From positions 248,001 to 312,000 of the forward strand of contig NZ_CP045429.1 in assembly GCF_005886805.2 (NCBI RefSeq): a stretch of DNA of 64,000 nucleotides, in the 5' to 3' direction. The notes below the pieces were generated by a model. That model saw only the letters and a program-made list of their open reading frames with translations, was not told the DNA's origin and ran no database searches. A program made the translations under genes and the position numbers. This document shows positions 43,498 through 51,896 of this stretch, in pieces (positions within the stretch are counted from its first letter, which is position 1; each line of letters starts with the position of its first letter). This stretch comes from Pseudoalteromonas rubra (GTDB lineage Bacteria; Pseudomonadota; Gammaproteobacteria; Enterobacterales; Alteromonadaceae).

Positions 43498-44550
43498 TCA
43501 AACTCTTGGCGCGCGCGCACCTGCGCGACCATCCGCCATTGACTCCAGAATACGATGATAGCTGTCAAAGCGCAGCTCGCTGATCTTGCCCTCATCAACC
43601 GCTTCCAGGATCAGACAACCCGGATCGTTAAGGTGTTTGCAGTCACGAAAACGACAGCCGCCGATAAACTCACGAAACTCTTTAAAACACCAGGTTACCC
43701 GCTCAACCTCCAGGTGCCACAGACCGAACTCACGGATCCCCGGACTGTCTATCAGATTACCGCCACTGGGCAGGTGATGCAGTTTAGAAACCGTGGTGGT
43801 GTGCTGACCCAGGCCACTGTTTTCAGACACTTCCTGGGTCAGGATGGCTGCATCAGGCAGTACCGTATTGACCAGTGTTGACTTCCCGACTCCAGACTGA
43901 CCAACGAAGATATTATTCTTTTCTGTTAGCAGGGCTTTGAGCTCATCGATCCCTTCGCCAGTCTTGTTACTGACCAGTAAGACGCGGTAGCCTAAGTCGC
44001 GATAGATATCCAAGACTTCATCGACATAGTCGAGGCCTTCGTCATCGAGCAGATCGACCTTGTTGAGCAACAGAATTGGTTCAATACCCATGTCTTCACA
44101 GGCGACCAGGTAACGGTCAATGATCTGTGGGGTAAATTCAGGCACCACGGCGGACACCATTAAAATCTGATCTATGTTGGCTGCCACCACCTTAACGCCA
44201 TCATAAAAATCCGGACGAGTAAGCTGAGAGCGTCGAGGCTCGACGGCTTCTATGACGCCGGCCAAATCGCCTTCGCTCACTTTGGCGCGACGGAAAATCA
44301 CTTCGTCACCACACACTAAGCTGGTGACGGTACGGCGGATATTGCAGCGTAGCACGTCGCCATTTTCGCACTCGATATCGGCATGTTGCCCAAAGCGACT
44401 GATCACCACGGCGGGTTCTGTGGGGCCCAGATTGTCTGTTTGCCAGCTTACCTGAGTGTCGGATTGTTGTTTCGCTTTATGCAAGCGTTTTTGATGATTG
44501 GCACTGATCCGTCTGGATTGGCCCTTACTGAGTTTTTTGCGTTTTGCCAT
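43498..44550 (-). CDS. rsgA: Ribosome small subunit-dependent GTPase A
   Basis: Circularly permuted GTPase that checks 30S maturation. The permuted motif order is visible: G4 NKVD (about residue 158), then G1 GQSGVGKST (about 217-225), then G3 DSPGIREF (about 267-274). The C-terminal zinc domain has [14 protein letters not shown] (about 302-315). The N-terminal OB domain is preceded by a basic tail. Length 350. Divergent from orn, as in E. coli. Confidence 0.95.
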   Translation of the reverse strand: MAKRKKLSKGQSRRISANHQKRLHKAKQQSDTQVSWQTDNLGPTEPAVVISRFGQHADIECENGDVLRCNIRRTVTSLVCGDEVIFRRAKVSEGDLAGVIEAVEPRRSQLTRPDFYDGVKVVAANIDQILMVSAVVPEFTPQIIDRYLVACEDMGIEPILLLNKVDLLDDEGLDYVDEVLDIYRDLGYRVLLVSNKTGEGIDELKALLTEKNNIFVGQSGVGKSTLVNTVLPDAAILTQEVSENSGLGQHTTTVSKLHHLPSGGNLIDSPGIREFGLWHLEVERVTWCFKEFREFIGGCRFRDCKHLNDPGCLILEAVDEGKISELRFDSYHRILESMADGRAGARAPRV

Positions 44551-44723
44551 ATCTAATAAACTCGCGACACGATTTATTGCTATCGAGTGGTATACAGGCC
44601 AATCATGGACTATAACTCAATAAATTGCCCCGCTTTGTAAAAAAAAGCTTTTGGTCGAGTGATGAAGCTAATATGATATATCTAATTGCATTGGATCTAA
44701 AGGAAAGTACCGTTAGGTAGTGT

Positions 44724-45269
44724 ATGTCTTTTCATGAATCAAACCTGATCTGGCTCGACTTAGAAATGACGGGTCTGGAACCTAAAACAGATAGGATCCT
44801 CGAAATTGCCACTGTGATCACAGACTGTGATCTTAACGTACTGGCTGAGGGACCTGTAATTGCTATCCATCAAAGTGATGAATTACTTGATAATATGGAT
44901 GAATGGTGCACAAACCAGCATGGCCGCTCAGGCTTAACTGCGCGTTGTAAGGCCAGTTCTCATTCTGAATCTGATGCAATCAAACAAACCTTGGACTTCC
45001 TGAAGCAATGGGTGCCGCCGGGCAAATCGCCTATGTGTGGTAATTCGATTGGTCAGGACCGTCGTTTCCTCAATAAATACATGCCTGAGCTGGAAGAATA
45101 CTTCCACTACCGCAACCTGGACGTTAGCACGATTAAAGAGCTGGCACGTCGCTGGAAGCCTGAGCTGTTAAACGGGATCCACAAAAAGAGCTCTCACCTG
45201 GCTCTGGACGACATTAAAGACTCCATTATGGAGTTGAAGGTCTATCAGCAAAAATTCTTCAATCTTTAA
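44724..45269 (+). CDS. orn: Oligoribonuclease
   Basis: DEDD-family 3'-5' exoribonuclease for short RNAs and pGpG, the end product of c-di-GMP breakdown. [11 protein letters not shown] (about residues 10-20) gives the first acidic pair; [11 protein letters not shown] and HLALDDI supply the others. 181 residues is normal. Adjacent to the tRNA-Gly cluster, as the glyVXY genes are near orn in E. coli. Confidence 0.96.
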   Translation: MSFHESNLIWLDLEMTGLEPKTDRILEIATVITDCDLNVLAEGPVIAIHQSDELLDNMDEWCTNQHGRSGLTARCKASSHSESDAIKQTLDFLKQWVPPGKSPMCGNSIGQDRRFLNKYMPELEEYFHYRNLDVSTIKELARRWKPELLNGIHKKSSHLALDDIKDSIMELKVYQQKFFNL

Positions 45270-45287
45270 AAAATTTAGAAAAAGTAC

Positions 45288-45315
45288 TTGCAATGCTTTT
45301 TCTATCTTGTAGAAT
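45288..45315 (+). promoter_or_regulatory. Promoter of the tRNA-Gly cluster
   Basis: TTGCAA at 45288-45293, 16-base spacer, TAGAAT at 45310-45315, followed by a GC-rich discriminator CCTGCCCCGC, a form typical of stringently controlled stable-RNA promoters. The first tRNA-like sequence begins 56 bases after the -10 box. Confidence 0.7.
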
Positions 45316-45370
45316 CCTGCCCCGCTCAAGACGGCAAAGCTTATTTGTCTCTGGGGTATTGTATTTTAAA

Positions 45371-45428
45371 GCGGCACTAGCTCAGCTGCTAAAACGTTAG
45401 ACGCGACCAGTCGTGCTCCAGTGTTTAA
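45371..45428 (+). pseudogene. Degenerate tRNA-Gly copy 1 (5' part joined to hairpin)
   Basis: The first 18 bases (GCGGCACTAGCTCAGCTG) equal tRNA-Gly up to the D-loop; then the sequence leaves the tRNA and reads CTAAAACGTTAGACGCGACC. CGCGA/TCGTG and AAAC/GTTT arms allow a hairpin, with one G-U pair. There is no anticodon or T-arm, so it cannot be a working tRNA. Confidence 0.75.
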
Positions 45429-45450
45429 AACAATCGAGCAATTGTGGAAT

Positions 45451-45508
45451 GCGGCACTGGCTCAGCTGCTAAAACGTTAAACGCGACCCGTCGCGCACCA
45501 GCGTTTTA
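45451..45508 (+). pseudogene. Degenerate tRNA-Gly copy 2 (5' part joined to hairpin)
   Basis: Same 5' segment with one change (CACTGG), then a better hairpin: outer arms TAAAACG (45470-45476) and CGTTTTA (45502-45508), inner arms CGCGA and TCGCG. No anticodon stem. Confidence 0.75.
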
Positions 45509-45527
45509 ATATTCCATAACTTATGAA

Positions 45528-45603
45528 GCGGCACTAGCTCAGCTGGTAGAGCGCGACCTTGCCAAGGTCGAGGTCACGAGTTCGAACCTCGTGTGCCGCT
45601 CCA
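45528..45603 (+). tRNA. glyV: tRNA-Gly (GCC), copy 1
   Basis: Complete 76-base cloverleaf with encoded CCA. Acceptor GCGGCAC/GTGCCGC; D-arm GCTC/GAGC; anticodon arm CGACC-TTGCCAA-GGTCG with GCC; T-arm ACGAG-TTCGAAC-CTCGT. Symbol by analogy to E. coli glyVXY near orn. Confidence 0.97.
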
Positions 45604-45652
45604 ATCTACAATCAGTTTACTCAACTGACTAAAAAAGAGTACTTATGGTGAT

Positions 45653-45728
45653 GCGGCACTAGCTCAGCTGGTAGAGCGCGACCTTGCCAAGGTCGAGGTC
45701 ACGAGTTCGAACCTCGTGTGCCGCTCCA
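45653..45728 (+). tRNA. tRNA-Gly (GCC), copy 2
   Basis: Identical in sequence to the gene at 45528 including CCA; starts exactly 125 bases after it, so gene plus spacer were duplicated together. Confidence 0.97.
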
Positions 45729-45740
45729 ATCTATAAGCAG

Positions 45741-45787
45741 CCTTGCCAAGGTCGAGGTCACGAGTTCGAACCTCGTGTGCCGCTCCA
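45741..45787 (+). pseudogene. tRNA-Gly 3' fragment
   Basis: Bases from CCTTGCCAAGG through the terminal CCA match the 3' 47 bases of tRNA-Gly, but the acceptor 5' strand and D-arm are missing. It looks like an internal deletion between a spacer (ending AAGCAG) and the anticodon arm of a further copy. Confidence 0.85.
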
Positions 45788-45836
45788 ATCTACAATCAGT
45801 TTACTCAACTGACTAAAAAAGAGTACTTATGGTGAT

Positions 45837-45912
45837 GCGGCACTAGCTCAGCTGGTAGAGCGCGACCTTGCCAAGGTCGAGGTCACGAGTTCGAACCTCG
45901 TGTGCCGCTCCA
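45837..45912 (+). tRNA. tRNA-Gly (GCC), copy 3
   Basis: Full 76-base gene identical to the other copies, GCC anticodon, CCA encoded. Confidence 0.97.
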
Positions 45913-45961
45913 ATCTATAAGCAGTTTACTCAACTGATTAAAAACGAGTATTTATTGTGAT

Positions 45962-46037
45962 GCGGCACTAGCTCAGCTGGTAGAGCGCGACCTTGCCAAG
46001 GTCGAGGTCACGAGTTCGAACCTCGTGTGCCGCTCCA
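45962..46037 (+). tRNA. tRNA-Gly (GCC), copy 4
   Basis: Identical full gene, again 125 bases after the preceding copy; the spacer differs by a few bases from the earlier one. Confidence 0.97.
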
Positions 46038-46077
46038 ACACTTCTTCAGGTGTATAAACTAGATACTTTATTATGAA

Positions 46078-46147
46078 GCGGCACTAGCTCAGCTGCTAAA
46101 CGTTAGACGCGACCTCAAGGTTGCGCCCAGCGGGAAACTAAGAGCTA
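46078..46147 (+). pseudogene. Degenerate tRNA-Gly copy 3 (tandem 79-bp unit)
   Basis: Starts like tRNA-Gly through CTCAGCTG, then CTAAACGTTAGACGCGACC. It folds as a hairpin: outer TAGCTC (46085-46090) with GAGCTA (46142-46147), inner GCGACC-TCAA-GGTTGC (46109-46124). First of two tandem 79-base units. Confidence 0.75.
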
Positions 46148-46156
46148 CATTGTGAT

Positions 46157-46226
46157 GCGGCACTGGCTCAGCTGCTAAACGTTAGACGCGACCTCAAGGT
46201 TGCACCCAGCGGGAAACTAAGAGCTA
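46157..46226 (+). pseudogene. Degenerate tRNA-Gly copy 4 (tandem 79-bp unit)
   Basis: Second 79-base unit. The outer arm reads TGGCTC instead of TAGCTC, which still pairs with GAGCTA through a G-U pair, and the inner GCGACC-TCAA-GGTTGC stem is intact. Confidence 0.75.
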
Positions 46227-46235
46227 CATTGTGAT

Positions 46236-46311
46236 GCGGCACTAGCTCAGCTGGTAGAGCGCGACCTTGCCAAGGTCGAGGTCACGAGTTCGAACCTCGT
46301 GTGCCGCTCCA
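46236..46311 (+). tRNA. tRNA-Gly (GCC), copy 5
   Basis: Last intact copy, identical 76-base gene with CCA. No clear hairpin terminator follows; a T-rich stretch (46337-46356) may end transcription. Confidence 0.97.
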
Positions 46312-46413
46312 ACTTTCCTCTCGTTTTCGACCTTCATTTTACCCTTTTTTTTTCATTCTGACTTACTCACTCAACTTTAAATCTTATTCCACCAATTTTC
46401 AGAGATAAACTGA

Positions 46414-46442
46414 TTGCTTATTTTTAGCGCGGCACGTAAAAT
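46414..46442 (+). promoter_or_regulatory. rpsF: Probable rpsF operon promoter
   Basis: TTGCTT (46414-46419), 17-base spacer, TAAAAT (46437-46442), 92 bases before the rpsF ATG. Confidence 0.6.
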
Positions 46443-46448
46443 ACGCGC

Positions 46449-46516
46449 TCTTTCGGCCTAACTAACTTTAGTTCCTTGCCTTACCCCGACTGGCCGAAAC
46501 GGGACAAGGCTATATT
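46449..46516 (+). promoter_or_regulatory. Candidate S6:S18 autoregulatory leader of rpsF
   Basis: The leader contains TTTCGGCC (46451-46458) complementary to GGCCGAAA (46492-46499), and CCTTG (46474-46478) complementary to CAAGG (46504-46508) with CCCCGACTGGCC between. S6:S18 binds a stem-loop with a CCG-containing bulge in its own mRNA in many bacteria; this is consistent but the exact fold was not computed. Confidence 0.5.
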
Positions 46517-46533
46517 AACCGTAAGGAATATCC

Positions 46534-46875
46534 ATGCGTCATTACGAAATCGTATTCATGGTTCACCCAGACCAAAGTGAGCAAGTACCTGGTATGATCG
46601 AGCGTTATACTGGTGCCATCACAGAAGCTGGCGGTAAAATCCACCGTCTAGAAGACTGGGGCCGTCGTCAACTGGCTTACCCAATCGAAAAGCTTCACAA
46701 AGCACACTATGTTCTGTTGAACGTTGAAGCACCTACTGAAGTAATCAGCGAGCTTGAAACTTCTTTCCGCTACAACGATGCAGTGCTTCGTAACCTGGTT
46801 ATGCGTACTAAGAACGCTGTAACTGAAGCGTCTCCTCTTGCTAAAGAAGAGAAAAAAGAAGCAGCAACTGCTTAA
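46534..46875 (+). CDS. rpsF: 30S ribosomal protein S6
   Basis: Component of the small-subunit platform that binds S18. The 113-residue protein begins [19 protein letters not shown] and has the [13 protein letters not shown] segment; an acidic-basic tail follows the globular domain. First gene of the conserved rpsF-priB-rpsR-rplI operon; codon usage is that of a highly expressed gene. Confidence 0.98.
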   Translation: MRHYEIVFMVHPDQSEQVPGMIERYTGAITEAGGKIHRLEDWGRRQLAYPIEKLHKAHYVLLNVEAPTEVISELETSFRYNDAVLRNLVMRTKNAVTEASPLAKEEKKEAATA

Positions 46876-46908
46876 TCGTTATTGATTCGGAATTGACCTG
46901 GTAGTTTG

Positions 46909-47235
46909 GTGAGCACTCAGTCTGAACTGTATACAAACCAGCTGGTATTATCTGGCACGGTCTGTAAGCCACCTAAGTACAGTCAAAGCCCCGCCGGCAT
47001 CGCGCATTGTATTTTTGTTTTAGAACATAAATCGATGCAGGTAGAAGCCGACCTAAATCGTAACAGTTATGTACGTATTCAGGTGGTTGCCAGCGGACAG
47101 CAGTTCCGGACTCAACTAGAGCATTTATACGTTGGGCAGACCTTACAGGTACGCGGTTTTTTAAACCGACACGAAAGTCGCAGTGGCTTGAGTCAACTTG
47201 TATTACATGCACAACATATTGAAAGAATTAATTGA
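46909..47235 (+). CDS. priB: Primosomal replication protein N (PriB)
   Basis: Single-stranded-DNA-binding OB-fold dimer of the restart primosome with PriA. The 108 residues starting at GTG 46909 contain NQLVLSGTVCKPP and GIAHCIFVLEH, like E. coli PriB, although with a longer N-terminus. A TTG lies one codon upstream. Located between rpsF and rpsR as in E. coli. Confidence 0.92.
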   Translation: MSTQSELYTNQLVLSGTVCKPPKYSQSPAGIAHCIFVLEHKSMQVEADLNRNSYVRIQVVASGQQFRTQLEHLYVGQTLQVRGFLNRHESRSGLSQLVLHAQHIERIN

Positions 47236-47247
47236 GGAAATTTACTC

Positions 47248-47475
47248 ATGGCACGTTATTTCAGACGTCGTAAGTTCTGCCGTTTCAAAGCGGAAGGCGT
47301 ACAACAAATCGATTACAAAGATCTGGCTACTCTTAAAAACTATGTAACTGAAAGTGGCAAAATCGTACCTAGCCGTATCACAGGTACTAGCGCTAAATAC
47401 CAGCGTCAGCTAGCAACTGCTATCAAGCGTGCTCGCTACCTAGCCCTTCTTCCGTACACTGACTTACACAAGTAA
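47248..47475 (+). CDS. rpsR: 30S ribosomal protein S18
   Basis: 75-residue S18, beginning [17 protein letters not shown] and with [20 protein letters not shown]. Partner of S6 on the platform. Ribosome site GAGGAAA before the ATG. Confidence 0.98.
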   Translation: MARYFRRRKFCRFKAEGVQQIDYKDLATLKNYVTESGKIVPSRITGTSAKYQRQLATAIKRARYLALLPYTDLHK

Positions 47476-47510
47476 GCAGCTGATTAACAGTTTTTAAAAG
47501 GTGTAGAGAC

Positions 47511-47963
47511 ATGCAAGTTATTCTACTAGACAAGATCGCAAACCTAGGTGGCCTAGGTGACCAGGTTTCAGTTAAATCTGGTTTCGCACGTAACTTCCTT
47601 TTCCCTAAGGGCAAGGCAGTTCCTGCAACTAAAGCTAACATCGAAACTTTCGAAGCACGTCGTGCTGAGCTTGAAGCGAAAATCGCTGAAGAGCTAACTG
47701 CTGCACAAGCGCGCGCTGAAAAACTAGAAGCACTTGCTGAAGTGACTCTGGTTTCTAAAGCGGGTGACGAAGGTAAGCTATTCGGTTCTATCGGTACTCG
47801 CGATATCGCCGATGCTATCACTGCAGTAGGTCTTGAAGTTGCTAAGTCAGAAGTTCGTCTGCCTACCGGTACTATCCGTGAGACAGGTGAGTTCGACGTA
47901 ACTATCCAGCTTCACACTGACGTGACAACAGCTATCAAAGTAATCGTGATCGCTGAAGCTTAA
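47511..47963 (+). CDS. rplI: 50S ribosomal protein L9
   Basis: 150-residue L9 with the N-terminal domain ([32 protein letters not shown]) and the long connecting helix, rich in E and A, to the C-terminal domain. Last gene of the operon, followed by a hairpin. Confidence 0.98.
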   Translation: MQVILLDKIANLGGLGDQVSVKSGFARNFLFPKGKAVPATKANIETFEARRAELEAKIAEELTAAQARAEKLEALAEVTLVSKAGDEGKLFGSIGTRDIADAITAVGLEVAKSEVRLPTGTIRETGEFDVTIQLHTDVTTAIKVIVIAEA

Positions 47964-47976
47964 TTTTATTAAGCAC

Positions 47977-48002
47977 CAACCGCGCGCATCTGTGCGCGGT
48001 TG
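47977..48002 (+). terminator. Terminator of the rpsF-rplI operon
   Basis: CAACCGCGC with GCGCGGTTG, enlarged by GCA/TGT, follows rplI by 13 bp. The run after it is T-poor, so this is a moderate call. Confidence 0.65.
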
Positions 48003-48374
48003 TATTCCCAATCTCTGAAAGACAATAACAACTCCAATTTTCAGTGTGTGGATCTGATGATTATCGGGATCATCATGGAAGGTTTACAACACAAGTCGGA
48101 AAATTAATCCAAATCAAAACAACGGCGCTCGTAAACGGCTTATAGTCATTACGGGAACAATTGAAGCTAAAATCTAATGGTCTGACCTCACGGTTGTTCT
48201 AGGGTAAAAAGCCCGGCTGTTATAGACTGTAAGCGCGTTCCTGTTTTAGCTAATTCTGTTTTGTGATATTTTAGTTAACTGTTTTTATTACAGGCACTTT
48301 TTTTTATTGGTTAAATGTCATACAGTCTACTCAATGATTTATGACAGCGTTATCATTTAGGTGGGAAACCCAAT
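48003..48374. other. Non-coding stretch before the minor pilin genes
   Basis: About 370 bases without a supported gene; the longest open frames are about 10 codons. AT-rich, with a T-run at 48299-48306. It probably holds the promoter of the pilin cluster; I see no convincing sigma-54 GGCAC-N5-TTGC site. GGTGGGAAA (48359-48367) is the ribosome site of the first pilin gene. Confidence 0.5.
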
Positions 48375-48794
48375 ATGCTTAAGACCTCCAGAATGCGTGG
48401 ATTTACTTTGATAGAGCTGCTGATCGCCATTGCGATCGTCGCCATCCTGGCCAGTGTGGCATTGCCAAACTACAGCGAGTATGTGCGTGAAAGCAGACGA
48501 CTGGATGCACAACACTTGTTGTTGCAAACCAGTGCCACGTTGGAGCGTATCTATTCCCGCAATGGGGGTTACCCCAATACAGCAACATTTCAGGGTCTGC
48601 CTGCTGCTGAGTTCTACACGTTCAGCTACGAGGCGCGTAATAAGCCACAAGGTGCGAACGGTGATTTTCGCAATATGGGCTATATTTTAAGAGCGACACC
48701 AGTGGCTGATGAGGGCCAGAACAGAGACGTGTGTGGCGTGCTGACTTTAGACCATTTGGGCAATCAGGGAGGCAACCTGAATGACTGTTGGTAA
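48375..48794 (+). CDS. PilE-like minor type IV pilin
   Basis: Prepilin with leader cleaved after the glycine of RGFTLIELLIA (Gly at residue 9), Glu5 of the mature chain present, hydrophobic helix to about residue 32. The C-terminal loop has a cysteine pair (DVCGVL and DCW) typical of a pilin D-loop. 139 residues. It is the first of five prepilin-like genes and overlaps the fimT-type gene by 14 bp. Likely tip-minor or priming pilin rather than the major pilin. Confidence 0.88.
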   Translation: MLKTSRMRGFTLIELLIAIAIVAILASVALPNYSEYVRESRRLDAQHLLLQTSATLERIYSRNGGYPNTATFQGLPAAEFYTFSYEARNKPQGANGDFRNMGYILRATPVADEGQNRDVCGVLTLDHLGNQGGNLNDCW

Positions 48795-49242
48795 ACACAC
48801 CCAGCGCGGCGTAACGCTCATTGAATTGTTGGTGGTGTTGGCGATTATTGCCATTCTGGCCATGGTTGCAGCACCTTCTTTGATTGGTCAGATTAAACAA
48901 GACCGGGTTAATACCACGGCAAATGAGTTAAGTAGTTTTTATCGCTTTGCGCGCAGTGAAGCGGTAAAGCGTGAAGTGCCGGTAAAGCTAGAGTTGGAAA
49001 ACAGCGACTGGGTCATGAAGGTGGTTGAGCAAGGTCAGGAAGTGACCTTAAAGCGTTTTACGATTGATCATAACCAAGTAGCGGTGAACCTGGTCGACAG
49101 AACATTACGTTCAAGTGGTGAGTTGAGTGCATTTAGTAACATACTGATTTCAGATAACGATGCGGCAACGGATGATGTACGTTTGTGCATTCTACATAGT
49201 GGGCAAAGTTGGTTGGGTAAGGCGACAGATAATTGCGCGTAG
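48781..49242 (+). CDS. fimT: FimT/GspH-family minor pseudopilin
   Basis: Prepilin leader MTVGKHTQRG followed by VTLIELLVVLAIIAILA: mature Glu5 is present. The 153-residue protein has the GspH/FimT beta-rich C-terminal domain (SFYRFARSEAVKREVPVKL) and a C-terminal cysteine pair. Initiates or primes pilus assembly with PilV and PilW. Overlaps its neighbours. Confidence 0.86.
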   Translation: MTVGKHTQRGVTLIELLVVLAIIAILAMVAAPSLIGQIKQDRVNTTANELSSFYRFARSEAVKREVPVKLELENSDWVMKVVEQGQEVTLKRFTIDHNQVAVNLVDRTLRSSGELSAFSNILISDNDAATDDVRLCILHSGQSWLGKATDNCA

Positions 49243-49628
49243 TAAAAGGTTTTTCATTGCTGGAAGTCATGGTGTCTATGGTCATCGCGGCCATTGCCTT
49301 GCTGGGGCTTGCTGCGGCGCAGATAAAAGCCATACAGTTTGCACAGAATAGCTTTAACTACACCATTGCCCTGATCCATGGACAGAATGCAATTGAACGT
49401 ATCTGGCCGGATATTTGTCACTACCAAAGTGTCAATACCAGTCTGAATCCTGGTACGAATCCTACCGCGGCGGGATTGTACCCAAATGATCCGCGTTTCA
49501 AGCTGACGCTACCCGACACGTTTAACCTTGATATGAGTGTGTCAGTCAGCTGGCATGACGAACGTATGACTGATACGGGGGTGGATCAAATTTCCCTGCA
49601 TGCCAGCTTTGTTAATGTTTGCTTATGA
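49233..49628 (+). CDS. pilV: PilV-like minor pilin
   Basis: 131-residue prepilin with leader VVKG and FSLLEVMVSMVIAAIALLG (Glu5 of the mature chain present). The translation start is TTG at 49233, overlapping the fimT end by 10 bp; no ATG lies between it and the cleavage site. The C-terminal region has two cysteines. Role: part of the tip complex with PilW and PilX. Confidence 0.85.
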   Translation: MRVVKGFSLLEVMVSMVIAAIALLGLAAAQIKAIQFAQNSFNYTIALIHGQNAIERIWPDICHYQSVNTSLNPGTNPTAAGLYPNDPRFKLTLPDTFNLDMSVSVSWHDERMTDTGVDQISLHASFVNVCL

Positions 49629-50149
49629 GACGTCTGATGAACAGCCGCGGATTTACCCTGTTGGAGCTTTTGATAGCATTATCGATAGGGCTGTTTATGC
49701 TCGGTGGTATAGCAGTGGCCTATTCGACCATTCGCAGCACCATTGCTGTTAATCAGGAGTTGGCACAAGCGCAGGAAGTTATCCGCTACACCAGTCAGCT
49801 TATGACCCGAAGTATCAAACAAACAGCTTCTACGCCCCAGGTCAGACTCAATGGTAGCGCGTTAGAAGTTACGCAGGTAGCCAACACGCCGGCCTGTGAT
49901 GGCAGTGTACCTGCAGTCACTTATACAGAAACTTTTTCTTTGCTTGATGGTTATTTGTTGTGTGATATCAGCTCGGATAACTTGCCTGCACAACGCTTAT
50001 TGCGCGGTGTGAATGCTTTGAGCTTTTCAATCAACGGCTTGATCACGTCGATCACTGTAACGCCGGTGGGGATTCCTGTGCAGTATGCTGCGGGGATCCA
50101 AATAGACGTAGCTGCGAGCCAGCAAGTGCTCGCGACGGCTAATTGGTGA
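49625..50149 (+). CDS. pilW: PilW-like minor pilin
   Basis: Prepilin: MRRLMNSRG leader, then FTLLELLIALSIGLFMLGG (mature Glu5 present). I take ATG 49625, whose ATGA overlaps the pilV stop; an upstream TTG is less likely. The 174-residue product has a cysteine pair (ACDG and LLCD) in the globular domain. Confidence 0.85.
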   Translation: MRRLMNSRGFTLLELLIALSIGLFMLGGIAVAYSTIRSTIAVNQELAQAQEVIRYTSQLMTRSIKQTASTPQVRLNGSALEVTQVANTPACDGSVPAVTYTETFSLLDGYLLCDISSDNLPAQRLLRGVNALSFSINGLITSITVTPVGIPVQYAAGIQIDVAASQQVLATANW

Positions 50150-50153
50150 CACT

Positions 50154-51896
50154 ATGAAGATGCAGAGTTTACGACAACGTGGATTTACCCTGATTAAAGT
50201 CATGCTACTGAGTTCAGTGGCCAGCGTGGTTGTGTTTGCTGCATTTAAAGATACCCTGGTGCAGGAGCGCCTGAGTGGTAACTATCAAAAAGACCTCAAC
50301 GCGCGTCTCCTGGCTGAAAAAGGGGTTATAGAGCGGGGCCAAGCACTTAAAGCCGCCATCACCAATAACGCCAATCTGACACTTGAGCAAGCCGTGCAGC
50401 AGATAGGCGCCGGGCTGGGTACTGGCGAGCTGGATGGGACAAGCTATAACGCACAGTTGTCAGTCAATGGAGACGAAGTGTCGATTGCCAGCCTCGGTCA
50501 GCGTTATGATGATCAGGCGCATGCGCGAATGGTCTCTTATTTTAAATACACGCCCGCCGAACGCAGTTCAGTGTTTCAAAATGCGGTAACTGGATGTAAA
50601 GGCGTTAATCTGGCAGGTAGCGGTCTGGTTGACAGCTATGACTCTACTGTTGGTAGTTATGAAGACACGCGCACCAGCAATGGTGACGTGAATACTGTGA
50701 TTGGTGATGCAGATGTGGTATTGAATGGTCACTCACCGATTATGGGAGATGTAAAAGCATCTGGCGTTTTGTATCTCAAAGGGTCTTCACCTGTCGTGGG
50801 CACCGTGCAATCGAATACCGGGATCGACATTTCGGCGGGAAGTGGGGTGCGGGTTGATGGAGATGTACTCACTCAGGGGTATGTAAAACACAATGGCGGC
50901 CAGATCACAGGTGTGCTGCGCGCAAACGGTGACGTAAGCATGAAGTGGGGTGCTGAGATCCTCAATCAAAATCAGGCTGAGCTAGATATCATGTATGGGG
51001 GAACGGGGAGTTTTCAAAGTAGTCATGTACAGGACGGGCTCCATTACTCAGCGGATCGTTTCAATGTGAACCCTGAAGTTGAAGCGGTTCGTGTCTATGA
51101 TCCAAGTTCGCCAGATTATGACCCTAATGACCCTGACAAAGAATGTGACCCACTGGCTTTACCGCTCAATATGCCTTCCGTGATCGACAGCAATAACACT
51201 TACACGGATTTTACGGTGGGTGCACAGACCGACTATGTATTCACGCCAAGTGAGGGGCGTTATATACGGGGTGGTAGCGATACCTGGTCTTCGAGCCCTG
51301 CTGACATCTATTTGTTCCAGCATTTGACGCAAAATCATGGCCAGAGTAATACCAGCAGCGAATATGTCTTTGGTATGAAAAACATGAAGCTTACCAGTGA
51401 TGGCACCATTACCATAGAAGGCGGTGATGTGATCTGGCTGGTTGATGGAGACTTCAAAATGACGGGCCATACCAGCATCACCATCAAAGCAGGCAGCAGC
51501 CTGGCCATTTTTGTCACCGGTAAAGTGGATTTTGGCGCCAGTGGGGTAGTCATCACAGAGCAGGAAGGATTGACTAACAGTGGTTTTCCAAGCTTGAGCA
51601 TTTTCTCATCCTATTCAGGCCAGAATGGCATCACAATGCGCGGCGCCAGTTCAATGTATGCTGTTATATATGCGCCGGTGACCAGCATTGCTATGCGCGG
51701 GAGTGGCCAGTTTTATGGCACCATTCGCGGCGCAACTATAGATGCGACTGGCGGCAGTGGTGTGCACTTTGATGAAGCGCTGAAAAACTTCAATCTTGGC
51801 AATGGTGGCGTGATTACGCCGGCGAAACTGGAGTTTATGGGGTGGCGTTTTGAGTCTGGTGAAGATTACCAGGCACCGGATGAAGACGAAGAGTAA
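50154..51896 (+). CDS. PilX-like prepilin with large beta-rich C-terminal domain
   Basis: 580 residues, far longer than ordinary PilX (about 170-200). A prepilin-type start MKMQSLRQRG then FTLIKVMLLSSVASVVVF gives mature position 5 as lysine where others have glutamate; PilX/GspK-type tip pilins lack this glutamate too. Residues about 45-125 form a PilX-like neck. From about 150 onward there is a glycine- and asparagine-rich beta-helix-like region (repeats such as GDVKASGVLYLKG, GDVLTQG, GDVSMKWG) of the polymer-forming type, with a middle calcium-like DPSSPDYDPNDPDKECD segment. It may be an adhesive pilus-tip part. It is the last pilus gene before a 150-bp gap. Confidence 0.75.
   Translation: MKMQSLRQRGFTLIKVMLLSSVASVVVFAAFKDTLVQERLSGNYQKDLNARLLAEKGVIERGQALKAAITNNANLTLEQAVQQIGAGLGTGELDGTSYNAQLSVNGDEVSIASLGQRYDDQAHARMVSYFKYTPAERSSVFQNAVTGCKGVNLAGSGLVDSYDSTVGSYEDTRTSNGDVNTVIGDADVVLNGHSPIMGDVKASGVLYLKGSSPVVGTVQSNTGIDISAGSGVRVDGDVLTQGYVKHNGGQITGVLRANGDVSMKWGAEILNQNQAELDIMYGGTGSFQSSHVQDGLHYSADRFNVNPEVEAVRVYDPSSPDYDPNDPDKECDPLALPLNMPSVIDSNNTYTDFTVGAQTDYVFTPSEGRYIRGGSDTWSSSPADIYLFQHLTQNHGQSNTSSEYVFGMKNMKLTSDGTITIEGGDVIWLVDGDFKMTGHTSITIKAGSSLAIFVTGKVDFGASGVVITEQEGLTNSGFPSLSIFSSYSGQNGITMRGASSMYAVIYAPVTSIAMRGSGQFYGTIRGATIDATGGSGVHFDEALKNFNLGNGGVITPAKLEFMGWRFESGEDYQAPDEDEE

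Noticed and set aside
45390..45508. GTTAGAC/GTTAAAC in the degenerate tRNA copies as integron attC cores
   Set aside because: They fit GTTRRRY, but the matching RYYYAAC arm and attC-like spacing are missing and no integrase or cassette gene is present.
45371..46311. Regularly spaced repeats resembling a CRISPR array
   Set aside because: The repeats are tRNA-Gly genes and remnants, units are 76-125 bases, and there are no short uniform spacers or cas genes.
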